Origin: Actinomycetospora straminea
GTDB taxonomy: Bacteria > Actinomycetota > Actinomycetes > Mycobacteriales > Pseudonocardiaceae
Direction of reading: 5' to 3'
NCBI RefSeq assembly: GCF_028737255.1
Contig: NZ_JAQZAN010000007.1
Location: forward strand, 167,478-231,477
DNA length: 64,000 bases
A model generated the notes under the pieces. It was given only the letters and a program-made list of their open reading frames with translations. It was not told the origin of the DNA and ran no database searches. This document shows, piece by piece, positions 14,873-23,112 of this stretch; position 1 is the first letter of the stretch; the number at the start of each line of letters is the position of its first letter. Position numbers and translations under genes: made by a program.

Positions 14873-15504
14873 CGACCCCGGGCGCCCGCGGCGGCACCGA
14901 GATCACCGGGCTCGAGCAGCTGCGGGCGATCGTCGGCGAGCCGAACGCCCGCGCGGTGGAGAAGGTGCGCCCGACGTTGGACGACGTCGACCGCGCCTTC
15001 GTCGACTGCTCGCCGCTGCACCTGCTCGCCACCTCCGGCGCCGACGGGTCGCTCGACGTCTCCCCGCGCGGCGACCCGGCGGGCGCCGTCCGCGTCGTCG
15101 ACGAGCGGACCCTGCTGCTGCCGGACCGTCCCGGGAACCGCCGCGTCGACGCGATGACCAACATCCTGGGCAACCCGCACGTCGGTCTGCTCTTCCTCGT
15201 CCCGCGCCGCACCGACACCCTGCGGGTCAACGGGCGCGCGCGCCTCCTGCTCGACCCCGACGACGCCGCCGACCTCGAGGTCCGCGGGCACCGGCCCCGG
15301 ATCGTCGTCGAGGTGACGGTCGACGAGGTCTACTTCCACTGCCCCAAGGCCTTCATGCGGTCCCACCTGTGGGACCCCGAGGCGTGGCCGCCGGTGGACC
15401 TCCCGAGCGTCGCCGAGATCGCGCACCGGACCAGTCCGTCCTGCTCGCTGCAGGAGCTGGAGGACCGCTACGAGCCGGAGAACTACCGCACGCTCCTGTA
15501 CTGA
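14869..15504 (+). CDS. pyridoxamine 5'-phosphate oxidase-type FMN/F420 flavoprotein
   Basis: A 211-residue split-barrel flavoprotein. Landmarks are PHVGLLFLVPRRTDTLRVNGRARLL and VDEVYFHCPKAFMRSHLWDPEAWP, plus an N-terminal LLATSGADGSLDVSPRGDPAG, matching the FMN-dependent MSMEG_1061-like PPOX subfamily. The cofactor may be FMN or F420. It is co-translated with the TetR regulator through an ATGA overlap. It could act on the same toxic compound that induces the divergent molybdopterin/AlkZ-like operon, but the substrate is not deducible. Confidence 0.88.
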   Translation: MTTPGARGGTEITGLEQLRAIVGEPNARAVEKVRPTLDDVDRAFVDCSPLHLLATSGADGSLDVSPRGDPAGAVRVVDERTLLLPDRPGNRRVDAMTNILGNPHVGLLFLVPRRTDTLRVNGRARLLLDPDDAADLEVRGHRPRIVVEVTVDEVYFHCPKAFMRSHLWDPEAWPPVDLPSVAEIAHRTSPSCSLQELEDRYEPENYRTLLY

Positions 15505-15536
15505 CGGGCGCGCCCGCCGCTGGTTCACTGCGCCGC

Positions 15537-16127
15537 GTGGGCCGAGCGGAACGTCATCCGGCGGGCGGGATCCTCGACGCCGCGCGCGAGCTGGTGCTCG
15601 GCGAGGGCCTCCGGGCGGCGACCGTCGACCGGATCGTCGTGGCCAGCGGCGCGCCGAAGGGCTCGGTCTACCACCGGTTCGGGACGCTCGACGACCTGCT
15701 GGCCACGATGTGGCTGCGCGCGGTCCGCGCGTCGCAGGCCCGCTTCCTCGCGGCGCTGGAGGAGGGCCGCGACGCCGTCGACGACGGGGTCGCGGCGGCG
15801 ATGAGCGTCTACGACTTCGCCCGCGAGGAGCGCGACGACGCGGCCCTGCTTGTCGTCGTCCGGGCCCAGGACGTGGGTCGCCACGGGCGCGACGAGGCGC
15901 TCGCTCGGGAGCTGGCGACGGTGAACGCCCCGCTCGAGCGCGCGGTGACGGACCTGGCCGCCCGGCTCCACGGCCGGGCGAGCAGCGCGGCGGTCGAGCA
16001 GGCGGTGCTCGCGGTCGTCGACCTGCCGCTCGGGGCGGTCCGGCGCCACCTCCTGGCCCGGCGACCGCCGCCGCTCGAGCTCCGCGACCCCCTCGCCCGG
16101 GCGGTGCGGGCGGCCCTCACGCCCTGA
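15537..16127 (+). CDS. TetR-family transcriptional regulator
   Basis: A 196-residue protein from a GTG start. The N-terminal helix-turn-helix is GILDAARELVLGEGLRAATVDRIVVASGAPKGSVYHRFGTLDDLL, then an all-helical C-terminal domain with a YDFAREERDDAALLVVVRAQD segment. It lies 33 bases after the PPOX gene and may be on the same transcript or separately promoted. A TAGAC-N6-GTCTA palindrome 131 bases downstream, in front of the membrane protein gene at 16283, is a candidate target. Confidence 0.88.
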   Translation: MGRAERHPAGGILDAARELVLGEGLRAATVDRIVVASGAPKGSVYHRFGTLDDLLATMWLRAVRASQARFLAALEEGRDAVDDGVAAAMSVYDFAREERDDAALLVVVRAQDVGRHGRDEALARELATVNAPLERAVTDLAARLHGRASSAAVEQAVLAVVDLPLGAVRRHLLARRPPPLELRDPLARAVRAALTP

Positions 16128-16257
16128 GTCCCGGGCGTCAGCGCGGGCGGCGAGGACCAGCCGGTAGCCGTGGTCGGCGGCCGGCTCCGTGGCCACGGCC
16201 GAGCGACGCGTAGGGATCGGCCATGGTGTCCGCCCTCCGCCGAGTCTTCCTCGATAT

Positions 16258-16273
16258 TAGACGATCTGGTCTA
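16258..16273. promoter_or_regulatory. TetR-type operator TAGAC-N6-GTCTA
   Basis: A perfect inverted repeat with 5-base arms (TAGAC GATCTG GTCTA) in a locally A+T-rich stretch (16251-16280) ten bases before the predicted GTG of the membrane protein gene. Of a length and spacing typical of TetR sites; the TetR encoded at 15537-16127 is the nearest candidate. Confidence 0.6.
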
Positions 16274-16282
16274 CTAAACAGC

Positions 16283-16990
16283 GTGACAGGCAGGACCGGG
16301 GCGGTGCGCTGGGGACCGTGGGCGGGCGTGCTGCTGTGCCTGAGCTGGGCGCCGATGGCACTGGTACTGCCGCGGTTCCCCGACCTGGGGTCGGCGCACG
16401 TCGTCGTCATCTACTGGGCCGCCGAGCTGGGCGTCATGCAGGCAGTCGCGCTCTCGGTCGGCGTCGGCTACCTGTTCCTCCTCGTGTTCCTCGGCGCGCT
16501 CACCGACCGGCTGTCCGCCGCCGAGCACCTGCGTCCCTGGTCGTGGACCGCCGTGGCGTCGGCGGTCGTGTTCACCACGGCGCTGAACGTCGCGATCGGG
16601 CTGGTGCTGTCCGCCGGCCTGGTGGCGCGCACCGACCCGGCCGGCGCCTACGCCCTGCACGTCGGCGGGTTCGTGCTCGCCGCCCCGGCCGCCTTCGCCG
16701 GCGTCGCGTTCTTCCTCGCCGTCGCGGTCGTGGCGTTCGGCTCGCCGGTCCTGCCGCGCTGGTCGGCGTGGCTCGCGGTGGCGGGTGCGGTCGCCAACGC
16801 GGGACCGGTCGGCGGTGTCACGACGCTCGTGGGCCCCTGGAACGCGGGCAACGGCGTCCTCGCCGGGATCGCCGCGCCGCTCGGCCTGTTCGTGGCGTGG
16901 ATCCTCGCGGTGAGCGTGTGGTGGCTACGGGAGCCGGCGGTACCGTCGCGGCCCGAGCCGGTGGGTCAGCCGGCGGCGACCCGCCGGTAG
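16283..16990 (+). CDS. multi-pass membrane protein of unknown function (DUF4386-like layout)
   Basis: A 235-residue protein with about six hydrophobic helices: WGPWAGVLLCLSWAPMALVL, AVALSVGVGYLFLLVFLGAL, AVASAVVFTTALNVAIGLVL, GGFVLAAPAAFAGVAFFLAVAV, SAWLAVAGAVANAGPVGG and IAAPLGLFVAWILAVSVWWL. Layout and loop WSAWLAVAGAVAN recall DUF4386-type proteins. The GTG at 16283 is chosen because a TetR-like operator lies immediately upstream; the open frame extends further 5' but through the operator. The 3' end overlaps the convergent DHFR-fold gene by 25 bases. The function is unknown; it may be an efflux or stress protein under TetR control. Confidence 0.72.
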   Translation: MTGRTGAVRWGPWAGVLLCLSWAPMALVLPRFPDLGSAHVVVIYWAAELGVMQAVALSVGVGYLFLLVFLGALTDRLSAAEHLRPWSWTAVASAVVFTTALNVAIGLVLSAGLVARTDPAGAYALHVGGFVLAAPAAFAGVAFFLAVAVVAFGSPVLPRWSAWLAVAGAVANAGPVGGVTTLVGPWNAGNGVLAGIAAPLGLFVAWILAVSVWWLREPAVPSRPEPVGQPAATRR

Positions 16991-17577
16991 CGGATGTGCG
17001 TGGCCAGCGGGGAGTGGAGCACCTCGACGGGCTCGAAGTCGAAGGAGCCGACGCCGTCGAACAGGCGCTCGCCGTCGCCGAGCAGGGTGGGGGCGATGTC
17101 GAGGGTGAGCTCGTCGACCACGCCGGCGATCAGCGCCTGGCGGACGGTGGAGGCGCCGCCGGCGATGTCGACGCCCCGGTCGCCGGCGGTCTCGAGCGCC
17201 TGGGCGTAGGCCGCGTCGAAGCCCTCGGTGACGAAGTGGAAGGTCGTCCCGCCCTCCATCTCGATGGGGTCGTGCGCGTGGTGGGTCAGCACGAACACCG
17301 GCGCGTGGTACGGCGGCTCGGGCCCCCACCAGCCCCGCCAGTCCTCGTCCCACTCGCCGCGCACCGGCCCGAACATGTTCCGGCCCATGACGTAGGCCCC
17401 GCGGGGACGCATCAGCCACCCGGTCGCGATCTCGTCCGCCTCGGTGGCCCGGGGGTCGCCGATGTGCCACCCGTGCACCTCGATGCCGCGCCGGCCGAGC
17501 GGGTCGTCGCGGCTCTGGGACGGCCCGGCGACGAAGCCGTCGACCGACATCGACATGTGGCAGGTGGTGTCCGACAT
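16966..17577 (-). CDS. dihydrofolate reductase/RibD C-terminal-fold protein
   Basis: A 203-residue protein with the RibD_C/DHFR pattern: CHMSMSVDGFVAGP at the N-terminus, GAYVMGRNMFGP, PVFVLTHHAH, FHFVTEGFDAAYAQALETAGDRGVDIAGGASTVRQAL (nucleotide-binding GGAST) and VDELTLDIAPTLLGDGERLF. These stand-alone reductases are common in actinomycetes and are usually NADPH-dependent with unknown substrate. Confidence in the fold is high and in the function low. The gene is monocistronic and its end overlaps the convergent membrane protein gene. Confidence 0.88.
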   Translation of the reverse strand: MSDTTCHMSMSVDGFVAGPSQSRDDPLGRRGIEVHGWHIGDPRATEADEIATGWLMRPRGAYVMGRNMFGPVRGEWDEDWRGWWGPEPPYHAPVFVLTHHAHDPIEMEGGTTFHFVTEGFDAAYAQALETAGDRGVDIAGGASTVRQALIAGVVDELTLDIAPTLLGDGERLFDGVGSFDFEPVEVLHSPLATHIRYRRVAAG

Positions 17578-17675
17578 CGGTGCTCCCGAGGAGTTGCGGG
17601 TTGCAAGCAGTGGACACGGTAGCGCGCGCCGCGCCGTCGTCCAGTGGCCGACGTGGGAGCACTACCGTCGCCACC

Positions 17676-18239
17676 GTGACCACCCTCGAGCACGCCTCCG
17701 AGGAACGGGCGGAGGCGTGGACCCGGCTCGTCGGCCCGCTGGGCCCGGGTGCCTCCGCCGTCGTGCTCGGCAGTGCCCTGCTCGGCGGCGCCGCCGTCAC
17801 CGTGAGCACGACACGCCGTGCCGGCGCCTGGCGCGGCCTCGTCCACGGCCTCGTCGCCGTCGACCTCGTGGGCGGGCTCGTGACCTTCCAGCTCCCGCCG
17901 ACCCGCGGGCAGTACGCCCGCTCCTCGTCCGGCGCCCGCATGTCCTTCGTCCTCGCCCACCTGCAGCCCGTCGTGCTCCCGCTGACCCGGCAGGGCACGT
18001 GGCGCCGCGCGGTCGCCCGGTACGTGACGGCCGTGGCCGCGACCGGCGCGCTGGAGGCCCTGGGCACCCGGGTCGGCTCGCGGAGGGCCGTGGCCACCGC
18101 GCTCGGCGTGGCGGCCGCGGTCGTCGACGGCGCGACCGCCGGGCCGGGACCGCGCTGGTTCGGCCCGGTGTACCTGCTGAAGCTGATCGCCGGACACGGC
18201 GGCATCGCGCACGCCGCCCGGCAGCCCGGCGCGCGCTGA
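17676..18239 (+). CDS. hypothetical membrane-associated protein
   Basis: A 187-residue Ala/Val-rich protein starting at a GTG (VTTLEHASEERAEAW). Hydrophobic segments occur at about 23-40 (ASAVVLGSALLGGAAV), 50-70 (GLVHGLVAVDLVGGLVTF), 115-130 and 140-160 (AVATALGVAAAVVDG). SSGARMSFVLAHLQPVVLPL and RWFGPVYLLKLIAGHG look conserved but match nothing I can name. An open frame extends to 17580 without better start signals. It stands alone between the DHFR-fold gene and the aminotransferase. Confidence 0.6.
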   Translation: MTTLEHASEERAEAWTRLVGPLGPGASAVVLGSALLGGAAVTVSTTRRAGAWRGLVHGLVAVDLVGGLVTFQLPPTRGQYARSSSGARMSFVLAHLQPVVLPLTRQGTWRRAVARYVTAVAATGALEALGTRVGSRRAVATALGVAAAVVDGATAGPGPRWFGPVYLLKLIAGHGGIAHAARQPGAR

Positions 18240-18377
18240 GGCGGCAGACCGTCGCCGGCGGGTGGGGACGACCCGGCGCCTGGCTCCCCCCGGCATCTCC
18301 CCGTCACGGGGGAGTCCGGGCGGCGCGACGGGACCTAGCGTCGAGGGGGCTCGAGGCGTCCGTCGGGAGGAGCGGCC

Positions 18378-19604
18378 GTGAAGATCGGAACGACCCACCT
18401 GTTCGTCCCCGGTCCGACCACCGTGCCGGAGGTGGTCCGGCGCGCGATGAACGTCGCGATGGAGGACCACCGGGCGCCGGACTTCCCGGACTTCGTCCTC
18501 GATCTCCTCGCCGACACCAAGCGCGTGTTCCGGCTGCGGGAGGGTCGCGTCCTGCTCTACCCCGGCTCCGGGACCGGGGCGTGGGAGGCCGCGATCAGCA
18601 ACTGCCTCGACCGGGGCGACCGGGTGCTCATGGCCCGGCACGGCCACTTCTCCCACCTGTGGGTGGACATGGCCCACCGGCTCGGTCTCGACGTCGTCTG
18701 CCACGACGTCGAGTGGGGCGAGGGCGTCCCGGTCGAGGCCTACGAGCGGGCGCTGCGCGCCGACCCCTCGATCAGGGCCGTCTTCGTCACCCACAACGAG
18801 ACCGCCACCGGCGTGACCAGCGACGTCGCCGCCGTGCGCCGGGCGATGGACGCCGCGGGCTCCGACGCGCTGCTCCTCGTCGACGGCGTCTCGTCGATCG
18901 CCTCGCTGGACTTCCGGCAGGACGACTGGGGCGTCGACGTCGCGGTCGCCGGCAGCCAGAAGGGGTTCATGCTCCCCGCGGGCCTGGCCATCCTCGGGGT
19001 CAGCGAGAAGGCCCTGGCCGCCGCCGAGGCCTCGTCCACCGAGCGCTGCTACTTCGCCTTCCGCGACATGATCGCCGCGAACGAGGTCGGCTACTTCCCC
19101 TACACCCCGCCCCTGCCGCTCCTGCACGGCCTGCGGGCCTCGCTCGACCGCCTGCTCGACGAGGGGATGGACGACGTCGCCGCGCGCCACCACCGGCTGG
19201 GCGAGGGTGTCCGGCAGGGCGTCAAGGCCTGGGGCCTGGAGCTGGGCGCCCTGTCACCGCGCTGGTACTCCGACACCGTGACCGCCGTGCGGCTGCCCGC
19301 CGGGATCGACGGGGCCGCGGTGTGCCGGACGGCGTACCACCGCTACCGCACGTCCTTCGGCGGCGGCCTCGGGAAGGTCGCCGGCCGGGTGTTCCGCATC
19401 GGGCACCTCGGCGACGTCAATGAGGTCTCGTGCCTGACCGCGCTCGCGGCGGCGGAGATGGCGCTGCTCGACGTGGGCGTCGACGTCGAGCCGGGCGCGG
19501 GCGTCGCGGCCGCCCAGGCGTACTACCGGCAGGCGCTCGCCGACGAGGAGGCCACCGCCGCGCCGTGGCCGCGGGCGGGGACGCGGCTGACCGCGGTGCG
19601 CTGA
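18378..19604 (+). CDS. class V PLP aminotransferase (serine/aspartate/alanine-glyoxylate type)
   Basis: A 408-residue PLP enzyme. Early residues FVPGPTTVPEVV are the family hallmark. YPGSGTGAWEAA (about 61-72) binds the PLP phosphate, FVTHNETATGV is the substrate/PLP region, LLLVDGVSSIASL contains the PLP-ring Asp, and GSQKGFMLPAG carries the Schiff-base Lys195. It is close in layout to serine-glyoxylate and the beta-hydroxyaspartate-cycle aspartate-glyoxylate aminotransferases, so glyoxylate amination is the best guess. No other cycle gene is nearby. A ribosome site (GGGAGGAG) precedes the ATG. Confidence 0.88.
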   Translation: MKIGTTHLFVPGPTTVPEVVRRAMNVAMEDHRAPDFPDFVLDLLADTKRVFRLREGRVLLYPGSGTGAWEAAISNCLDRGDRVLMARHGHFSHLWVDMAHRLGLDVVCHDVEWGEGVPVEAYERALRADPSIRAVFVTHNETATGVTSDVAAVRRAMDAAGSDALLLVDGVSSIASLDFRQDDWGVDVAVAGSQKGFMLPAGLAILGVSEKALAAAEASSTERCYFAFRDMIAANEVGYFPYTPPLPLLHGLRASLDRLLDEGMDDVAARHHRLGEGVRQGVKAWGLELGALSPRWYSDTVTAVRLPAGIDGAAVCRTAYHRYRTSFGGGLGKVAGRVFRIGHLGDVNEVSCLTALAAAEMALLDVGVDVEPGAGVAAAQAYYRQALADEEATAAPWPRAGTRLTAVR

Positions 19605-19799
19605 CTCCCGGGGGTGACGGACAGAACCCGCAGCACATGCCCCCCAGGCGAAGCGTCTCGTTCGACGACCTGGCTCGACGTCGCCGCCCGCGCGATCGTG
19701 GTGGGGCGTCACGGGGAGCCCGGGCTCCACCGAGCACGTAGTCCGGGCGGGTTCACCTCCGCGAGCCCGCTCGGGCGCTTCGCTCAGCCGCCCGTCCGC

Positions 19800-21203
19800 C
19801 TACCGGGCACGGGACGGGCGGGGGTCGCGGGGAGCGCCGTCGTCGGCGTCGATGTCGACGCCGCGACGCAGGAGCTTGAGCGTGTAGATCGTGCGCGGCG
19901 AGATCAGGTGGCTCAGGCCGGTGGCCAGCGCCACCGCGACCATCAGGGGCAGGATCACCGCGTAGTCGCCGGTCAGCTCGAAGACGATGAGCACGGCCGT
20001 GATCGGGGCGTGGGCGGCGCCGGCGAACACCGCGGCCATCCCGACCAGCCCGAACGCCCCGGGCGCGAGGTGCAGTCCGGGGAACAGCGCGGCCGCGAGG
20101 GAGCCGAACGCCGTGCCGGCCAGGCCGCCGATGAACAGCGACGGCGCGAACACGCCGCCGGACCCGCCGATGCCGATCGTCAGGCTCGTGGCCAGCACCT
20201 TCCCCACCACGAGCAGCAGCAGGAAGCCGGTCGCGTACTGCCCGACCAGCCCGTCCTCGAGGACCGGGTAGCCGACGCCGTAGAGCTGGGGCAGGGCCAG
20301 CAGCACCCCGCCGAGCACGACGCCGCCGACGGCGGGACGCAGCCACTCGGGACCCCGCCACACCGCGTCGCACAGGTCCTCGACGCCGTAGAGGACGCGG
20401 GCGAACGCCCAGCCGAGCAGCCCGGCGAGCAGGCCGAGCACCCCGTAGAGCGGGAGCTCCGCGGTCGAGCCGAGCGTCCAGTGGGGGAGGCGGAGGATCG
20501 TGTCGTCGCCGACCAGCAGCCGGGCGACGACGTTCGCGGTGACCGAGGAGATCACGAGCACCCCGAACGCCTCGGCGGCGAACGCCCGCAGGATGATCTC
20601 CAGCCCGAACACGACGCCGGCCATCGGGGCGTTGAACGTCGCCGAGATCCCGCCCGCCGCGCCGCACGCCACCATGAGCACGAGCCGCGCCGCGGGCACC
20701 CGCAGCGCCCGCCCGATCGAGGAGCCGAGCGCCGACCCGATCTGCACGATCGGGCCCTCGCGACCCACCGAGCCCCCGGTGCCGATGCAGACGGCCGACG
20801 CCAGCGCCTTGACCCCGGCGACCCGCGCCGGGATGCGCCCGCCGTGGCGGGCCACGGCCACCATCACCTCGGGCACCCCGTGCCCCCGGGCCTCCGGCGC
20901 GAAGCGGTGGACCAGCGGCCCGTAGACCAGCCCGCCGAGCACCGGCACCAGGAGGAGGAACCACGGGCCGAGCGCCTCGAGGTGGGTGCTCGCCACCCGC
21001 CCGGCGTCGGAGAAGTCCTCCCGCCCGGTGACGAGCCACGTGATCCCGACGATGAGCCCGCGGAACGCGACCGCGCCCAGGCCCGCGCCCAGTCCGATGA
21101 TCAGGGCCAGCCCCACCAGGCCCGGCCGGGTGTCGACCAGCCAGCGGTGCAGGGCCCGCCCGGTGCGCAGCGGCCCGTCCCGCCACCGGCCCCGACGCCT
21201 CAC
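19800..21203 (-). CDS. ClC-family chloride channel/transporter
   Basis: A 467-residue integral membrane protein with ClC landmarks: GHGVPEV at 107-113 (helix D selectivity GxGxP), GSVGREGPIVQIG around 144-156 with the gating Glu149, GGISATFNAPMAGVVFG, and GGSGGVFAPSLFIGG. The length, about 18 helical segments, and presence of the external gating Glu favour a Cl-/H+ antiporter-like protein. It has no CBS domains. The GTG start overlaps the stop of the upstream MarR gene (GTGA), so the regulator is translated with it. It diverges from the TrkH/TrkA potassium system. Confidence 0.9.
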   Translation of the reverse strand: MRRRGRWRDGPLRTGRALHRWLVDTRPGLVGLALIIGLGAGLGAVAFRGLIVGITWLVTGREDFSDAGRVASTHLEALGPWFLLLVPVLGGLVYGPLVHRFAPEARGHGVPEVMVAVARHGGRIPARVAGVKALASAVCIGTGGSVGREGPIVQIGSALGSSIGRALRVPAARLVLMVACGAAGGISATFNAPMAGVVFGLEIILRAFAAEAFGVLVISSVTANVVARLLVGDDTILRLPHWTLGSTAELPLYGVLGLLAGLLGWAFARVLYGVEDLCDAVWRGPEWLRPAVGGVVLGGVLLALPQLYGVGYPVLEDGLVGQYATGFLLLLVVGKVLATSLTIGIGGSGGVFAPSLFIGGLAGTAFGSLAAALFPGLHLAPGAFGLVGMAAVFAGAAHAPITAVLIVFELTGDYAVILPLMVAVALATGLSHLISPRTIYTLKLLRRGVDIDADDGAPRDPRPSRAR

Positions 21204-21700
21204 CGATCGGCCCCGGTGGCTGTGCGCGAGTGGGCGGTGACCACCCACTCGAGCTCTCCCACCTCGCCCGAGGCCTCGGCGACGGCACGCAGCCCCTCCA
21301 CGACCGCCGCGCGGCGGGCGTCGGGGACGGCGGCGAGCAGCGTGCGCAGCTCGGCGCGGCGGCGCCGGCTGACGTCGTCGATGAGCTCGCGGCCCGCGGG
21401 GGAGAGCGAGACCGCGACGGCACGGCGGTCGCCGGCCGGTCGCTCGCGCACCACGAGCCCCTTGGCCTCGAGCCGTGCGCACATCCGCGTGGACGTCGGC
21501 GGCGTCACCGCCAGCGCCGTCGCGACCTCCGCGGGCCGCATCGACCCGCGCTGGCCCAGCACCACCAGCGCCCGGTACTGCGGCAGCGTCACGTCCTCGT
21601 CCACCTCGGCCAGCGAGCGCACCACGACACCCAGCAGGGCCCGGCTCGCGGTCATCACCGCGTCGACGAGCTCGTCGTCCGGCTCCGCATATCCTTGCAT
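21200..21700 (-). CDS. MarR-family regulator co-translated with ClC
   Basis: A 166-residue MarR protein: LPQYRALVVLGQRGSMRPAEVATALAVTPPTSTRMCARLEAKGLV (winged helix) and wing VRERPAGDRRAVAVSLSPAGREL. Its stop overlaps the ClC GTG. It is read away from the TrkH/TrkA operon; the 62-base gap contains TTGCC-CTG-GGCAA at 21711-21723. It probably regulates ClC and possibly the divergent potassium uptake genes. Confidence 0.88.
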   Translation of the reverse strand: MQGYAEPDDELVDAVMTASRALLGVVVRSLAEVDEDVTLPQYRALVVLGQRGSMRPAEVATALAVTPPTSTRMCARLEAKGLVVRERPAGDRRAVAVSLSPAGRELIDDVSRRRRAELRTLLAAVPDARRAAVVEGLRAVAEASGEVGELEWVVTAHSRTATGADR

Positions 21701-21710
21701 GAGCTAATCA

Positions 21711-21723
21711 TTGCCCTGGGCAA
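21711..21723. promoter_or_regulatory. Predicted MarR operator, TTGCC-CTG-GGCAA
   Basis: A perfect inverted repeat with 5-base arms in the 62-base gap between MarR-ClC (start 21700) and TrkH (start 21763). A looser A+T-rich repeat, ATGA-N5-TCAT at 21699-21711, overlaps it and the MarR start codon. Confidence 0.5.
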
Positions 21724-21762
21724 CGCTGCCCGCCACCGGGGCCTGCGGTAGACAGATCACCC

Positions 21763-23112
21763 ATGGGTCGACGCACGCGGGGCCACCGCCCGCGCGCGGG
21801 CAACCCGAGCCAGATCATCGTCGCGGCCTTCGCCGCCGGCGTCGCCGCCGGCACGGGGCTGTTGCTGCTGCCCGCGTCGTCGGCCGACGGCGAGGGCGCG
21901 AGCCTGCTGGAGAGCGCGTTCACGGCGACGTCGGCGGTGTGCGTCACCGGCCTGGTCGTCGTCGACACGGGCACGACGTGGTCCCCAGTGGGGCAGGTCG
22001 TGATCCTCGCGCTCATGCAGGTCGGCGGGCTGGGAATCATGACCGTCGCCTCGCTGCTGGTGGTGCTCGTGTCGCGCCGCCTCGGCCTGCGGGCGCGCCT
22101 GGTGGCCCAGGCCCAGTCCGGCAGCCTCGACCTGCGCGACGTGGGCCGGGTGCTGCGCAACGTCGTGCTCTTCAGCCTCGTGGGGGAGGCGGTGACGGCG
22201 CTGGCCCTCGGGCTGCGGCTCGCCACCGCCTACGACGTGCACCCCGCGACCGCGGCCTGGGAGGGCGTCTTCCACGCCGTCTCGGCGTTCAACAACGCCG
22301 GCTTCGCCCTGTGGCCCGGGAGCATGACGGGGTTCGCGGGAGATCCGTGGATGCTGCTGCCGGTCGCGCTCGCGGTCGTCGTCGGGGGCCTCGGCTTCCC
22401 CGTCATCTTCGAGCTGCTCCGGTCGTGGCGGCCGCGGACGTGGTCGGTGACGGTCCGGCTGACCGTCGTCACCTCGGCGGTGCTGCTGGTCGGGGGCACC
22501 GTGCTGCTGGTCGTCCTGGAGTACGGCAACCCGGCGACGCTGGGACCGATGAGCGTCGCCGGGAAGGTGCTGACCGGCTTCTTCTCGGCGGTGATGCCGC
22601 GCAGCGCCGGGTTCAACGTCGTCGACATCGGCGCGATGACCCCGGAGAGCTGGCTGGCGACCGACGTCCTCATGTTCATCGGCGGGGGCAGCGCGAGCAC
22701 CGCCGGCGGCATCAAGGTCACGACCTTCGGGCTCCTCGCCGCGGTGCTGTGGGCCGAGGTGAGCGGGGAGCGCGACGTGGACGTCGGGCGCCGCCGCATC
22801 CCCGTCGCCAACCAGCGCCAGGCACTGGCGGTGGCGCTGCTCGGGGTCGGGCTGGCGATGGTGTCGACGTTCGTCCTGCTCGGGGTCAGCGACGAGGACT
22901 TCGACCGCGTGCTCTTCGAGGTGCTCTCCGCCCTGGGTACGGTCGGGCTCTCGACGGGCATCACCACGGAGCTGCCGGCCGCCGGGCAGGTGGTGCTCAT
23001 CGTGCTGATGTTCGTGGGCCGGCTCGGCCCGCTGGCGCTGGCCTCGGCGCTGGCCCTGCGCGAGCGTCCTCGGCACTACCAGCGCCCCGAGGAGAGGACG
23101 ATCATTGGCTGA
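21763..23112 (+). CDS. TrkH/KtrB-type potassium uptake channel subunit
   Basis: A 449-residue membrane protein with the four M1-P-M2 repeats of SKT transporters. Selectivity-loop-like motifs include FTATSAVCVTGLVVVDTGTTW, AVSAFNNAGFAL, MPRSAGFNVVDIG and LSALGTVGLSTGITTEL, each with the conserved filter Gly. IGGGSASTAGGIKVTTFG is a strongly conserved TrkH segment. It transports K+ (or K+/Na+) together with the RCK subunit encoded by the next gene, with which it overlaps by eight bases. Confidence 0.92.
   Translation: MGRRTRGHRPRAGNPSQIIVAAFAAGVAAGTGLLLLPASSADGEGASLLESAFTATSAVCVTGLVVVDTGTTWSPVGQVVILALMQVGGLGIMTVASLLVVLVSRRLGLRARLVAQAQSGSLDLRDVGRVLRNVVLFSLVGEAVTALALGLRLATAYDVHPATAAWEGVFHAVSAFNNAGFALWPGSMTGFAGDPWMLLPVALAVVVGGLGFPVIFELLRSWRPRTWSVTVRLTVVTSAVLLVGGTVLLVVLEYGNPATLGPMSVAGKVLTGFFSAVMPRSAGFNVVDIGAMTPESWLATDVLMFIGGGSASTAGGIKVTTFGLLAAVLWAEVSGERDVDVGRRRIPVANQRQALAVALLGVGLAMVSTFVLLGVSDEDFDRVLFEVLSALGTVGLSTGITTELPAAGQVVLIVLMFVGRLGPLALASALALRERPRHYQRPEERTIIG

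Noticed and set aside
13651..15504. Long open plus-strand frame of over 600 codons covering the opposite-strand molybdopterin gene
   Set aside because: Only the part from 14869 encodes a recognisable protein (PPOX flavoprotein). The rest is antisense to a real gene with high-GC codon bias producing Arg/Asp/Gly-rich nonsense.
16138..16224. 28-codon minus-strand frame (MADPYASLGRGHGAGRR...) beside the TetR operator
   Set aside because: Too short, Arg/Pro-rich and without a family. Kept only as a possible gene remnant in the findings.
18378..19604. Beta-hydroxyaspartate-cycle operon
   Set aside because: Only the aminotransferase-like gene is present; the aldolase, dehydratase and iminosuccinate reductase are absent from the window.
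19605..19799. 195-base gap between aminotransferase and ClC, checked for tRNA or small RNA
   Set aside because: Only a 14-base palindrome (GGAGCCCGGGCTCC at 19715-19728) is visible. No cloverleaf or T-loop, and without a loop it is not a convincing terminator.
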